NCBI RefSeq assembly: GCF_003332825.1
Contig: NZ_QIRF01000005.1
Location: 28,058-92,057, forward strand
DNA from: Dyella sp. C9
GTDB taxonomy: Bacteria > Pseudomonadota > Gammaproteobacteria > Xanthomonadales > Rhodanobacteraceae
Length of the DNA stretch: 64,000 nucleotides
Reading direction: 5' to 3'
Shown here: positions 9,570-18,663 of the stretch, piece by piece
How positions within the stretch are numbered: position 1 is the stretch's first letter
Layout of the letters: every line of letters begins with the position of its first letter
Notes under the pieces: model-generated
The model's database searches: none
What the model was told of the DNA's origin: nothing
The model's input: only the letters and a program-made list of their open reading frames with translations
Translations under genes and position numbers: made by a program

Positions 9570-12065
9570 ATGAAGCGTATCGCCGCCCTGATCCTGCTTG
9601 CCTCCCTATCCGCCAATGTCCTCGCGTTCGAGCCGTTCACCATTTCCGATATCCGTATCGATGGTCTCAGCCGCATCTCTGCAGGCACTGTGCTCAACTA
9701 CCTGCCCGTCAACAAGGGCGACCGCCTGACCAACGAAGGTGCCCAGCGCGCCATCCGCGCCCTGTACCAGACCAAGTTCTTCAGTGACGTGGAGATCGAC
9801 CGCGAGGGTGACATCATGGTCATCAAGGTGATCGAGCGTCCGTCGATCGCCAAGCTCAACATCCGCGGCAACAAGGACATCAAGGAAGAGGATCTGCGCA
9901 AGGGCCTGAAGGAGATCGGCCTGTCCGAAGGCGAGACCTTCGACCGCCTGTCACTGGACCGCGTGCAGCAGGAACTGGTGCGCCAGTACTACAACCGCGG
10001 CAAGTACAACGTGTCGGTCGATCCGCACGTGACCAACCTGGACCGCAACCGCGTTGCCATCGACATCGAAATCCGCGAAGGCAAGGTCGCCAAGATCCAG
10101 GAAATCAACATCGTCGGCAACAAGGCGTTCACCGACAAGGAGATCCGCAAGGGCTTCGAGTCGGATACGCCGAACTGGCTGTCCTGGTACTCCAAGGACG
10201 ACCAGTACTCGCGTGAGAAGCTCAGCGGCGACCTCGAGAAACTGCAGTCCTACTACATGGACCGCGGCTACGCCGATTTCGGCCTCGACTCCACCCAGGT
10301 GACGATCGCGCCGGACAAGCGCTCGATGTACATCGCCGCCAGCGTGAAGGAAGGCGACATCTACACCATCTCCGACGTGCACCTGCTCGGCGAGCTGATC
10401 CTGCCCGAGGAATCGCTCAAGCAACTGGTGTACGTGCACAAGGGTGACACCTTCAACCGCAAGGCAATCGAGGCCAGCACCAACTCGATCAAGACCATCC
10501 TCGCCAGCATCGGCTACGCGTTCGCCAAGGTGACACCGGTGCCGAAGCTGGACAAGGACAAGCGCACCGTTGACCTCACGCTCTACATCGAGCCGGGCAA
10601 GCGCGTGTACGTGCGCCGCGTGATCTTCCAGGGCAACACCCGCACCGAAGACGACGTGATGCGCCGCGAAATGCGCCAGCTGGAAGGCAGCTGGTACTCG
10701 CAGCCGGCGATCGACCGCTCCAAGATCCGCCTGCAGCGCTTGGGCTACTTCAAGACCGTCAACATCGACAAGGCCCTGGTGCCCGGCACCGAGGACCAGG
10801 TCGACCTGACCGTGAAGGTGGAAGAACAGTCCGCCGGCAGCCTGATGTTCGGCGTGGGCTACTCGCAGTACTCGGGCATCATCCTGTCCGCGTCGGTGTC
10901 GCAGAACAACTTCCTGGGCACCGGTGACAGCTTCAGCGTGGGCGCGTCGCGCAGCGACTACTCCACCTCGATCAGCGCGAACTACTTCAACCCCTACCTC
11001 ACCGACAGTGGCGTGGGTATCGGCTACACCGTGGGCTACACCAAGAGCAACTACGGTGATACCAACAGCGACTTCGTGAACTACGAAAGTTCGCAGAAGT
11101 CGTTCTCCACCTTCCTCAGCTTCCCGATCTCCGAAACGGACACCATCCGCACGGGCCTGGGCATCAACAGCAACAAGATCAACCTGAGCTACCAGCAGGA
11201 AGTGCTGGACGTAAACGGCAACCCCGTCTACGACGCCAACGGCAACGTCGAGTACCAGACCGTCAACTACTCGCCGCAGGTGCTGAACGACTACCTGACC
11301 GCGCTGGGCCACAACACGATCCATACCTGGGACGCCACCCTGGGCTGGACGCACGACACCCGCAACGGCTACTGGGCGCCGACCCGCGGCGGCATGATCT
11401 CGCTGTCGACCGATGTCGCCCTGCCCGGCTCCACCGTGCAGTACTACAAGATCTTCGGTGAGGCGAACCACTACTGGCCCATCGGCAAGGGCTTCGTGCT
11501 CTACCTGGACGGCCAGATCGGTTACGGCAACACCTACGGCCAGACCTTCGACAACAGCAGCGAGGACGGCATCTACCAGGCCGGCCAGAAGATTCCGTTC
11601 CCGTTCTGGGAGAACTACTACTCCGGCGGTGTGCGCGACGTGCGCGGCTTCGAGGACAACACCCTCGGCCCCCGTGTCTGCGTGGGCACCTATACCAACG
11701 CGGCCGGCAAGCAGGTGCCGATCCAGCCGAACCCGGATGGCACCTGTACCGGCAGCGTGTACAGCTATGCGCAGCCACTGGGCGGTGCATTCAAGGTGCT
11801 GGGCACGGCCGAACTGTACCTGCCGCTGCCGTTCCTGAAGGACATCAACACGGCCCGTGTGTCGTGGTTCGTGGACGTCGGCAATGCGTACACGTCCTAC
11901 TCGGCCTTCACCGCGAGCACGCTGCGCGTCTCCACCGGCCTGTCGCTGCACTGGCAGGCGCCGATCGGTCCGCTGATCATCAACTTCGCGTTCCCGATCC
12001 GCACGCAGCAGGACGACAACCACTACGAGGAGCGCATCCAGTTCACCTTCGGCAGCCAGTTCTGA
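9570..12065 (+). CDS. bamA: Outer membrane protein assembly factor BamA
   Basis: BamA is the essential Omp85 pore of the BAM complex that folds beta-barrel proteins into the outer membrane. The 831-aa precursor has a signal peptide ending near residue 19 (ASLSANVLA before FEPFTI). Five POTRA domains follow (about 20-420), then a 16-strand barrel (about 421-831) ending in the C-terminal aromatic QFTFGSQF typical of outer-membrane barrels. YYSGGVRDVRGFEDNTLGPR corresponds to the conserved loop-6 region with the VRGF motif. It is preceded by a 218-nt spacer after rseP and followed by a strong terminator. No skp/ompH gene follows, unlike in enterobacteria. Confidence 0.97.
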   Translation: MKRIAALILLASLSANVLAFEPFTISDIRIDGLSRISAGTVLNYLPVNKGDRLTNEGAQRAIRALYQTKFFSDVEIDREGDIMVIKVIERPSIAKLNIRGNKDIKEEDLRKGLKEIGLSEGETFDRLSLDRVQQELVRQYYNRGKYNVSVDPHVTNLDRNRVAIDIEIREGKVAKIQEINIVGNKAFTDKEIRKGFESDTPNWLSWYSKDDQYSREKLSGDLEKLQSYYMDRGYADFGLDSTQVTIAPDKRSMYIAASVKEGDIYTISDVHLLGELILPEESLKQLVYVHKGDTFNRKAIEASTNSIKTILASIGYAFAKVTPVPKLDKDKRTVDLTLYIEPGKRVYVRRVIFQGNTRTEDDVMRREMRQLEGSWYSQPAIDRSKIRLQRLGYFKTVNIDKALVPGTEDQVDLTVKVEEQSAGSLMFGVGYSQYSGIILSASVSQNNFLGTGDSFSVGASRSDYSTSISANYFNPYLTDSGVGIGYTVGYTKSNYGDTNSDFVNYESSQKSFSTFLSFPISETDTIRTGLGINSNKINLSYQQEVLDVNGNPVYDANGNVEYQTVNYSPQVLNDYLTALGHNTIHTWDATLGWTHDTRNGYWAPTRGGMISLSTDVALPGSTVQYYKIFGEANHYWPIGKGFVLYLDGQIGYGNTYGQTFDNSSEDGIYQAGQKIPFPFWENYYSGGVRDVRGFEDNTLGPRVCVGTYTNAAGKQVPIQPNPDGTCTGSVYSYAQPLGGAFKVLGTAELYLPLPFLKDINTARVSWFVDVGNAYTSYSAFTASTLRVSTGLSLHWQAPIGPLIINFAFPIRTQQDDNHYEERIQFTFGSQF

Positions 12066-12097
12066 TCGCCTGAAGGGTCCGGGAAGCGGGACCAGGG

Positions 12098-12127
12098 AAA
12101 GCGCGGCCGTGCCGCGCTTTCTTTTTG
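12098..12127 (+). terminator. Rho-independent terminator after bamA
   Basis: An 11-bp perfect stem (12098-12108 with 12112-12122) with a 3-nt loop is followed by TTTTT. It occupies the place where skp lies in many other gammaproteobacteria. Confidence 0.93.
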
Positions 12128-12182
12128 GTGCACGTCGCAGGGTTTCACGCCCTACAATGGCCCGATTGCAGGGAGCCCAAGC

Positions 12183-13211
12183 ATGACTGTTTTCCAGATC
12201 ACCGTTTCCGAGCTTGCCGAGCGTTTCGGCCTCGCGCACCACGGCGACGGCACACGCGTCATCGATGGGGTGGGCACGCTGGCTGGCGCGGGCCCCAGCC
12301 AGCTCAGCTTCCTCTCCAACAGCAAATACGCCTCGCAACTGGCGACCACGAGCGCCGGCGTGGTGGTGATGCGTGAGGAGAACGTCGGCGACAGCCCGGT
12401 GCCGGCCCTGGGCGCGCGCGACCCCTATGTCGCCTACGCCAAGATCGCCGCGCTGTTCGAGCGCCTGCCCGCAGCGCCCCAGGGCATCCACCCGACCGCT
12501 GTGGTCGCCGCCAGTGCCCGCGTATCGGCCACCGCCAGCGTTGGCCCGGGCTGCGTGATCGAGGACGGCGCCGTGGTCGAGGACGGTGCCGTCCTCGGCC
12601 CGCACTGCATCATCGGCCCCGAATGCACCGTGGGCGCGCACAGCCGCCTGGTGGCCCGCGTGACGCTGGTGATCCGGGTGACCCTGGGCAAGCGCGTGCT
12701 GGTTCACCCCGGCGCAGTGATCGGTTCCGACGGCTTTGGCCTCGCCTTCGACCGCGACCATTGGATCAAGCTGCCCCAGCTCGGCGGCGTGCGCATCGGC
12801 GACGATTGCGAAATCGGTGCCAACACCACCATCGACCGCGGCGCGCTGGACGACACGGTGCTGGAAGAAGACGTGCGCCTGGACAACCAGATCCAGATCG
12901 CCCACAACGTCTACATCGGCGCCCACACGGCGCTCGCCGGCTGTGCGGCGGTCGCAGGCAGCGCCAAGATCGGCCGCTACTGCATGATCGGTGGCAACGC
13001 CGGCGTGCTGGGCCATCTGGAAGTGGCCGACCGGGTTACCATTACCGCCAAAAGCCTGGTCACGCACTCGATACGCGAGCCCGGCGAATATTCCTCGGGC
13101 GTACCGCTGCAGGAAAACCGCCAATGGCGGCGCAACGCGGCCCGTTTCAAGCATCTCGACGAATACGTGCGCCGGCTCTCGGCGCTGGAAAAGGACAGCA
13201 ACAATGAGTGA
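12183..13211 (+). CDS. lpxD: UDP-3-O-(3-hydroxyacyl)glucosamine N-acyltransferase
   Basis: LpxD adds the second hydroxyacyl chain from acyl-ACP to UDP-3-O-acyl-GlcN in lipid A synthesis. The 342-aa trimeric enzyme has an N-terminal uridine-binding domain (about 1-100), then a left-handed beta-helix built of hexapeptide repeats. The catalytic-His region IQIAHNVYIGAHTALAGCAA is visible. GGGAG (12172-12176) precedes the ATG. A TACAAT at 12154-12159 could be a -10 for a promoter serving the lpx cluster after the bamA terminator. It overlaps fabZ by 8 nt. Confidence 0.96.
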   Translation: MTVFQITVSELAERFGLAHHGDGTRVIDGVGTLAGAGPSQLSFLSNSKYASQLATTSAGVVVMREENVGDSPVPALGARDPYVAYAKIAALFERLPAAPQGIHPTAVVAASARVSATASVGPGCVIEDGAVVEDGAVLGPHCIIGPECTVGAHSRLVARVTLVIRVTLGKRVLVHPGAVIGSDGFGLAFDRDHWIKLPQLGGVRIGDDCEIGANTTIDRGALDDTVLEEDVRLDNQIQIAHNVYIGAHTALAGCAAVAGSAKIGRYCMIGGNAGVLGHLEVADRVTITAKSLVTHSIREPGEYSSGVPLQENRQWRRNAARFKHLDEYVRRLSALEKDSNNE

Positions 13212-13677
13212 CCTCACCGTGCCATTCCATCTACCGGTGAACGTGGAACAGATCCAGCAACTGCTTCCGCACCGCTATCCCTTCCTGCTGGTCGATCGCG
13301 TGATCGAGCTGGTACCGGACAAGAGCGTGGTGGCGATCAAGAACGTCACCATCAACGAGCCGTTCTTCCAGGGCCATTTCCCGGGCCACCCGGTGATGCC
13401 GGGCGTGCTGATCGTGGAGGCGATGGCCCAGGCAGCGGGCCTGCTCACCCAGATCTCCAGCCGTCTCAAGGGCACCACGGGCAGCCCGCTGTTCTACCTG
13501 GCCAAGGTGGACAACGCGCGCTTCAACGCGCCGGTGGTTCCTGGCGACCAGCTGCGCCTGGAGGTTTCGCTCAAGCGCCTGCTGCGCAGCATGGGCCTGT
13601 TCGAGGCACGCACCATCGTGGACGGCAAGGAAGTGGCGAGCTGCGAACTGATGTGCGCCGCGAGGTCGGACAAATGA
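13204..13677 (+). CDS. fabZ: 3-hydroxyacyl-[acyl-carrier-protein] dehydratase FabZ
   Basis: FabZ dehydrates beta-hydroxyacyl-ACP in fatty-acid elongation and competes with the Lpx acyltransferases for the same ACP substrate. The 157-aa hot-dog protein contains [18 protein letters not shown], the active-site His in [13 protein letters not shown], and the Glu in VEAMAQAAG. The ATG at 13204 lies inside the end of lpxD (8-nt overlap). Its TGA overlaps the lpxA ATG (ATGA), so lpxD-fabZ-lpxA are translationally coupled. Confidence 0.97.
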   Translation: MSDLTVPFHLPVNVEQIQQLLPHRYPFLLVDRVIELVPDKSVVAIKNVTINEPFFQGHFPGHPVMPGVLIVEAMAQAAGLLTQISSRLKGTTGSPLFYLAKVDNARFNAPVVPGDQLRLEVSLKRLLRSMGLFEARTIVDGKEVASCELMCAARSDK

Positions 13678-14447
13678 TCCACCCGACCGCGCAGATCGAT
13701 CCCACCGCCGTCATCGGCGAGAACGTCAGCATCGGCGCATTCACCGTGATCGGCGCCGACGTGCACATCGGCGAAGGCACCGTGATCGGGCCGCACGTGG
13801 TGATCGAGGGCCCCACCCGCATCGGTCGCGAGAACCGCATCAGCCAGTTCGCCTCGCTCGGCGGTGATCCGCAGGACAAGAAGTTCAAGGGCGAGCGCAC
13901 CGAGCTGGTGATCGGCGACCGCAACCAGATCCGCGAATACGTCACCATCAATCGCGGCACCGGCGACGGCGGCGGCGTCACGCAGATCGGCAACGACAAC
14001 TGGATCCTTGCCTACGTGCACATCGCGCACGACTGCAAGATCGGCAACAACACCGTGTTCTCCAACTATTCGGCGCTGGCCGGCCACGTGGAGATCGGCG
14101 ACTGGGTAGTGATGGCCGGCTTCTCCGGCGCACACCAGTTCTGCAAGGTCGGTGCGCATGCCTTCATCGGCATGGGCTGCCTGCTGGGCTCGGACGTACC
14201 GCCCTACGTGCTGATGGCCAACGAGCAGCGTGGCCGCCCCCGCGGCATCAACAGCGAGGGCCTCAAGCGCCGTGGTTTCGATGCCACGCGCATCGCTGCG
14301 ATCAAGCGGGCCTACCGCACGCTGTACATGGCTGGCCTGACCCTCGCGGACGCGCGCGAACAGCTGGTCAGCCAGGCCGCAGACAGCGAGGACGTGCGCG
14401 CCATGCTGGATTTCCTCGACCGCAGCGAGCGATCGCTGGCGCGCTAA
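13674..14447 (+). CDS. lpxA: UDP-N-acetylglucosamine O-acyltransferase
   Basis: LpxA performs the first step of lipid A synthesis, moving a 3-hydroxyacyl chain from ACP to UDP-GlcNAc. The 257-aa protein opens [20 protein letters not shown] and has the left-handed hexapeptide beta-helix. The catalytic His is in [14 protein letters not shown], and [12 protein letters not shown] and a C-terminal helical domain follow. The start at 13674 (ATGA overlap with the fabZ stop) matches family N-termini; a start seven codons upstream would add a non-family MRREVGQ. Confidence 0.97.
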   Translation: MIHPTAQIDPTAVIGENVSIGAFTVIGADVHIGEGTVIGPHVVIEGPTRIGRENRISQFASLGGDPQDKKFKGERTELVIGDRNQIREYVTINRGTGDGGGVTQIGNDNWILAYVHIAHDCKIGNNTVFSNYSALAGHVEIGDWVVMAGFSGAHQFCKVGAHAFIGMGCLLGSDVPPYVLMANEQRGRPRGINSEGLKRRGFDATRIAAIKRAYRTLYMAGLTLADAREQLVSQAADSEDVRAMLDFLDRSERSLAR

Positions 14448-14464
14448 CGAGAGAATAGGAAATG

Positions 14465-14547
14465 GGGAATAGTGAATCGGGACAGCCAGCCGGACCGCCC
14501 ACCACGCGGGGCGCTGCGGACTCTTCTATTCCCGACTCCCGATTCCC
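14465..14547 (+). repeat. lpxA-lpxB spacer inverted repeat
   Basis: Two arms (14465-14482 and 14530-14547) match in inverted orientation at 15 of 18 positions. They are built from GGGAAT/CGGGA units. The element fills the only non-overlapping gap of the lpx operon and ends 13 nt before the chosen lpxB ATG. Its sequence style resembles short dispersed intergenic repeats common in Xanthomonadales. Confidence 0.6.
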
Positions 14548-14560
14548 TGCTCCCGGTGCA

Positions 14561-15742
14561 ATGACTATTGCGCTCATCGCCGGCGAGGATTCCGGCGACC
14601 AGTTGGGCGCCGACCTGGTGGCCGCGCTGCGTCGCCGCTACCCCGGCGTCCGTTTCGTCGGCATCGGCGGCAAGCGCATGCAGGCCCAGGGCTTCGAGTC
14701 CTGGTACGACATCAAGGAACTCTCGCTGTTCGGTTTCGCCGAGGTGGTCTCGCACCTGCCGCGCCTGCTGCGCTTGCGCAAGGAGCTGGTGGCGCGCCTG
14801 ATCGCCGCCAAGCCGGACGTGGTGGTCGGCATCGACGCACCCGACTTCAACCTCGGCGTGGAAAAGCGCCTGCGCGAAGCCGGCCTGCGTACCGTGCACT
14901 ACGTCAGCCCCTCGGTATGGGCCTGGCGCGAAAAGCGCACCGAGAAGATCGGCCGCAGCGCCAATCGCGTGCTGTGCCTGTTTCCCATGGAGCCCGCCAT
15001 CTACGCACGCCATGGCGTCGACGCGCGCTTCGTCGGGCATCCGCTGGCCGATCGCTTCGCCATGGTGTCCGACCGCGCCGGTGCGCGGGACTTCCTGGGG
15101 CTACCCCAAAACGTGCCGGTGCTGGCGGTGCTCCCGGGCAGCCGTTCGTCGGAAGTGACGATGCTGGGCCCAGGCTTCATCGAAGCCGCCCGCAAGGTGG
15201 CGGCGGAACTGCGGGGCCTTCGCGTCGTGATCCCTGCCGCCAATGAACGCGTGCGTGCCAGCATCCAGGCCCTGCTCGGCGACGCTGGCGGCGCGGATGC
15301 CCCGCAGCTGCTGGACGGCCACGCGCACGAAGCCATGCTTGCAGCGGACGTGGTGTTGCTGGCATCGGGCACGGCCACGCTGGAAGCCATGCTGGCCAAG
15401 CGTCCGATGGTGGTCGGTTACCGGGTGTCGCCGGTCAGCTACCGCATCGCGCGCACGCTCAACATGCTCAAGACTGACGTCTACTCCCTGCCCAACATCC
15501 TCGCCCGTGCCGCTGGCATGGGCGAGAAGATCCTGCTGGTGCCCGAGCTGATGCAGGACGATTTCACCGCCGACAAGCTCGCCAGGGCCACGCTCGAGCT
15601 GTTCCGCGACAGCGAACGGCGCGGCGCCATCGTGGCGGCCTTCGAGCAACTGCACCAGGCACTGCGTGGCGACCTCGAAGGCCACGCGGGCGACCTTGCC
15701 GCCGAGGCCGTGGCTGAACTGATCGAGGCCCCGCGTGGCTAA
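14561..15742 (+). CDS. lpxB: Lipid-A-disaccharide synthase
   Basis: LpxB is a membrane-associated GT19 glycosyltransferase that joins lipid X to UDP-2,3-diacyl-GlcN, forming the beta-1,6 disaccharide of lipid A. The 393-aa reading starts [20 protein letters not shown], matching the family opening. It has [36 protein letters not shown] and LPGSRSSEV. The frame stays open back to 14462, but those codons run through the spacer repeat and lack family similarity. No clear Shine-Dalgarno precedes 14561, so the start is less certain than the identity. Confidence 0.95.
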   Translation: MTIALIAGEDSGDQLGADLVAALRRRYPGVRFVGIGGKRMQAQGFESWYDIKELSLFGFAEVVSHLPRLLRLRKELVARLIAAKPDVVVGIDAPDFNLGVEKRLREAGLRTVHYVSPSVWAWREKRTEKIGRSANRVLCLFPMEPAIYARHGVDARFVGHPLADRFAMVSDRAGARDFLGLPQNVPVLAVLPGSRSSEVTMLGPGFIEAARKVAAELRGLRVVIPAANERVRASIQALLGDAGGADAPQLLDGHAHEAMLAADVVLLASGTATLEAMLAKRPMVVGYRVSPVSYRIARTLNMLKTDVYSLPNILARAAGMGEKILLVPELMQDDFTADKLARATLELFRDSERRGAIVAAFEQLHQALRGDLEGHAGDLAAEAVAELIEAPRG

Positions 15743-16358
15743 GGCCCGCGCCAACCGCCCGGCGTCCGGAACGGTGATGCGACTCGTCGCCGGCGTCGAT
15801 GAGGCCGGCCGTGGCCCCCTGGCCGGCCCGGTGGCCGTGGCTGCGGTCATCCTCGACCCGGCCCTGCCGATCGAGGGCCTCAACGACTCCAAGAAGCTCA
15901 CCGAGGCACGCCGCGAGACGCTCTATCCGCAGATCGTCGCGCGGGCGATGGCGCACTGCGTGGTGATGGTGATGCCCGACGAGATCGATCGCATCAACAT
16001 TTACCAGGCCACCATGACCGGCATGTGCCGCGCCCTGGCGGGCCTGGCGCTCGCGCCGCACGAGGCCTGGATCGACGGCAACGCGCTTCCGCGCGAACTC
16101 CCCTGCCCGGGACGAGCCATCGTTGGCGGCGACGCGCTGGAACCAGCCATCAGTGCCGCCTCGATCCTGGCCAAAGTCACACGCGATCGCTGGATGGTGG
16201 CGCTGGACCGCGAACACCCGGGCTATGGCTTCGCCGAGCACAAGGGCTACGGCACGCCGGCCCACCTGGATGCGCTCAAGCGACTGGGTCCGTGCCCACA
16301 TCACCGACGCAGTTTTGCGCCAGTCAAGATCCTGGTCGACCAGGGCGTGTTGTTCTGA
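15735..16358 (+). CDS. rnhB: Ribonuclease HII
   Basis: RNase HII nicks 5' of ribonucleotides misincorporated in DNA and degrades RNA in RNA-DNA hybrids. The active-site opening [16 protein letters not shown] supplies the Asp-Glu pair, with further acidic residues in [14 protein letters not shown] and in AWIDGN. GTG at 15735 overlaps lpxB by 8 nt and gives 207 aa. The ATG at 15777 would give 193 aa, close to the E. coli 198 aa, so the start is unresolved. It is the last gene of the conserved envelope block before the 16.4-19.2 kb insertion. Confidence 0.93.
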   Translation: MAKARANRPASGTVMRLVAGVDEAGRGPLAGPVAVAAVILDPALPIEGLNDSKKLTEARRETLYPQIVARAMAHCVVMVMPDEIDRINIYQATMTGMCRALAGLALAPHEAWIDGNALPRELPCPGRAIVGGDALEPAISAASILAKVTRDRWMVALDREHPGYGFAEHKGYGTPAHLDALKRLGPCPHHRRSFAPVKILVDQGVLF

Positions 16359-16366
16359 TGTCCATC

Positions 16367-16382
16367 ATATGGACGTCCATAT
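16367..16382. promoter_or_regulatory. 16-bp perfect palindrome, candidate operator
   Basis: The sequence ATATGGACGTCCATAT is its own reverse complement and lies 8 nt past the rnhB stop. A perfect, AT-flanked even palindrome with no loop fits a dimeric-repressor or zinc-finger-type site better than a hairpin. The rest of the 16383-16789 gap holds a 6-bp inverted repeat CGTTAC/GTAACG (16456-16461 with 16468-16473) and a TAGAAT sequence (16478-16483) that could be a -10. I see nothing else recognisable there. Confidence 0.4.
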
Positions 16383-16789
16383 CAACGCGATTGAGTCGCT
16401 GCGCTTAGCAACAACAGCGCCAGCCTCGCCGGATTCGGGCATGCCCAATGACCCACGTTACCCGCATGTAACGGAGCTAGAATAGGCTTGACTCACCGAT
16501 AGCCACGACCTGCGACGTGGCCCGGACTGTCAGGAAACAACGGCGCTGCCGTTGCGTGATCAAAACGCCGCTTTCGACGAGGCAACCTTTTCCGTCACCA
16601 CTGCATCCATTCGGATACAGGAAGCGAAGCCACCAGGCCGCCCCAGCCCACGCCAACCGACCGATACGCCCGAATCCGCGGCGCGGTGTACTTCCAGCAA
16701 GGCACGGATGCATGAGACCGCCCCGCGTGGTCCTGCCGGCTACGCGGCCCAAAACAAGCACGCGCGCATCTGACCGCAGGAGTCGTGTC

Positions 16790-16996
16790 ATGACGCTTCC
16801 CAACCGCCCGCACAACGCACCGCTGGACGCCAGTCCAAACATCACACCGACCTCCCAGCTCACGCCGGACGAGATCGCAGCCATCATCGACGCGGAATAC
16901 CAGCACGTCGACTACGACCTGCATCCACTCAAGGTGCAGGGCCTGGACCACTACATCGACAGCCCGTCCGGCGACGAGCGTTTCCATATCTCATGA
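16790..16996 (+). CDS. Small acidic hypothetical protein, 68 aa
   Basis: I do not recognise this protein. CAGGAG (16777-16782) sits 7 nt before the ATG, which favours a real start. The product is acidic in its C-terminal half (DEIAAIIDAEYQHVDYDLHP then QGLDHYIDSPSGDERFHIS), with an N-terminal Pro/Asn-rich stretch and no Cys, signal peptide or membrane segment. A longer reading frame begins at 16517, but its upstream part is Arg/Pro-rich and looks non-coding. An 11-bp perfect hairpin follows. Confidence 0.5.
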   Translation: MTLPNRPHNAPLDASPNITPTSQLTPDEIAAIIDAEYQHVDYDLHPLKVQGLDHYIDSPSGDERFHIS

Positions 16997-17010
16997 GCCG
17001 ATGAGCGAAG

Positions 17011-17036
17011 GCGACGACGGATCGCTCCGTCGTCGC
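17011..17036. terminator. Bidirectional hairpin between convergent genes
   Basis: An 11-bp perfect stem (17011-17021 with 17026-17036) has a TCGC loop. It lies between the end of the 68-aa ORF (plus) and the end of the permease gene (minus), 12 nt from the latter's stop. No T run is present on either side, so termination is plausible but not certain. Confidence 0.55.
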
Positions 17037-17047
17037 GGGAGGCACCG

Positions 17048-18490
17048 TCAGCGAGTGCCCGAACGAAGGCGGCTGTGACGGTAGCCGTAGCCCACGTAGA
17101 TGAGCATGCCGAGCACGGTCCAGCCGGCCAGCAGCATCCAGTTGCCCAGGTTCATCTGCGCCAGCAGGAACAGGCAGACCAATACGCCCAGCGAGCACAC
17201 CACCGGCGCGGCCGGCACGCGAAAGCCGCGCGGAAGCTCAGGGCGCGTGCGACGCAGCACCAGCACGCCGATGCACACCGTGGCGAATGCCAGCAGCGTG
17301 CCCATCGACAACAGGTCACCCAGCAGGCTGAGCGGGAAGACCGCCGCCAGCAGGCCGCCGATCGTGCCCACCAGCAAGGTGGTGCGATGCGGCGTGCGGA
17401 AGCGCTCGTGCACCGCGCCGAACGTACGCGGCAACAAGCCATCGCCCGCCATCGAATAGAGGATGCGGGCCAGCCCCATGTGCATCACCAGGATCACCGA
17501 GGTCAGGCCGGCCACGGCCCCCACCTGGGTCAGCAGCTTCAGCCAGGCCAGCGGCGGATGCGCCGCCAGCGCGGTCGCCACCGGCTCGGCGGTGGCCAGT
17601 TGCGGGTACGGCACCAGGCCGGTCAGCACCGCGGCCACCACGATGTACAGCACCGTGCAGATGGCCAGCGAGATCAGGATGCCGGCCGGCACGTTCTGCT
17701 GCGGATTGCGCGTCTCCTGTGCGGCGGTGGCCACCGCGTCGAAGCCGATGTAGGCATAGAACACGCTGGTCGCGGCGCGGAACACGCCGGCCCAGCCGTA
17801 GTGGTCGCCGCCCTGGCTGGGCGGCACATAGGGGTGCCACAGCGAGGTGTCGATGTACTGCAGGCCGAACACCACGAACAGGATCACCACCAGCACCTTC
17901 AACGCCACCACTACGCTGGCGAACGCCGTCGACTGGCGCGTGCCGGCGTAGAGCAGCGCCGTGATCGCCGCCACCACCAGCAGCGCAGGCAGGTTGATCC
18001 AGGCGCCGGTGGCCACGAAGTGGCCGTCGCGGAAGGCCAGCGGCGCATTGGACAGCACCGCCGGCATGTCGATGCCGAGACTGTGCAACAGGCCCACGCC
18101 GTAGCCGGACCAGCCCACCGCCACCGAGGAAACCGCCAGCAGGTATTCGGCGACCACGTTCCAACCGATGAACCAGGCCAGCAGCTCGCCGAAGGTGGCG
18201 TAGGCATACACGTAGGCGCTGCCGGAGACCGGCAGCATGGCCGCGAATTCCGCATAGCTCAGCGCGGCCAGCGCAGCGGCCAGGCCGGCCAGCACGAAGG
18301 AGATGGTCAGGGCCGGGCCAGCGTGCTCGGCCGCAGCCTGGCCGGTGATGACGAAGATACCCGCGCCGATCACCGCCCCGACGCCCAATACGATCAGATC
18401 CCGCAGACCCAGCGTGCGACGCAGGTTGTCGTTGGCGGAGAGCGAGGCCTCGATGGGCTTGACGGTAAATAGCGAGCGGATCAGGGACAT
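17048..18490 (-). CDS. APC-superfamily cationic-type amino acid permease
   Basis: This 480-aa inner-membrane transporter has about 12-14 predicted helices. The N-terminal block LRRTLGLRDLIVLGVGAVIG followed by AGIFVITGQAAAEHAGPA is the substrate/helix-1 signature of the CAT/YhdG branch of the amino acid-polyamine-organocation superfamily. FYAYIGFDAVATAAQETRNP is the conserved helix-6 loop region. Substrate specificity cannot be read from sequence. The ATG at 18490 is chosen because it starts the family-like MSLIRSLF; codons further upstream are not membrane-protein-like. It is monocistronic and divergent from the tlpA-like gene. Confidence 0.9.
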   Translation of the reverse strand: MSLIRSLFTVKPIEASLSANDNLRRTLGLRDLIVLGVGAVIGAGIFVITGQAAAEHAGPALTISFVLAGLAAALAALSYAEFAAMLPVSGSAYVYAYATFGELLAWFIGWNVVAEYLLAVSSVAVGWSGYGVGLLHSLGIDMPAVLSNAPLAFRDGHFVATGAWINLPALLVVAAITALLYAGTRQSTAFASVVVALKVLVVILFVVFGLQYIDTSLWHPYVPPSQGGDHYGWAGVFRAATSVFYAYIGFDAVATAAQETRNPQQNVPAGILISLAICTVLYIVVAAVLTGLVPYPQLATAEPVATALAAHPPLAWLKLLTQVGAVAGLTSVILVMHMGLARILYSMAGDGLLPRTFGAVHERFRTPHRTTLLVGTIGGLLAAVFPLSLLGDLLSMGTLLAFATVCIGVLVLRRTRPELPRGFRVPAAPVVCSLGVLVCLFLLAQMNLGNWMLLAGWTVLGMLIYVGYGYRHSRLRSGTR

Positions 18491-18663
18491 GGTGGACGCC
18501 TTCGGCAACTCCGGGGGCTGCCTGCTTTGCAGGGTTAAAGCACCGAACCATGCCAGCCGTGGTCGCGGCCCGCAACCGCCATCAGTAAGGCGCTGTCGCC
18601 GCTTCCGGCATTCCATCGACCTGCCTGCGCCTGCGCTAAGCTCCCGCCAAAGGGGAGAACACC

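Noticed and set aside
9951..13217. 1088-codon minus-strand frame opposite bamA and lpxD
   Set aside because: Shadow frame: the plus strand encodes two well-recognised proteins, and the antisense product resembles no family.
17075..18472. 465-codon plus-strand frame opposite the APC permease
   Set aside because: His/Gln/Arg-rich antisense composition; the minus strand carries a complete transporter with family signatures.
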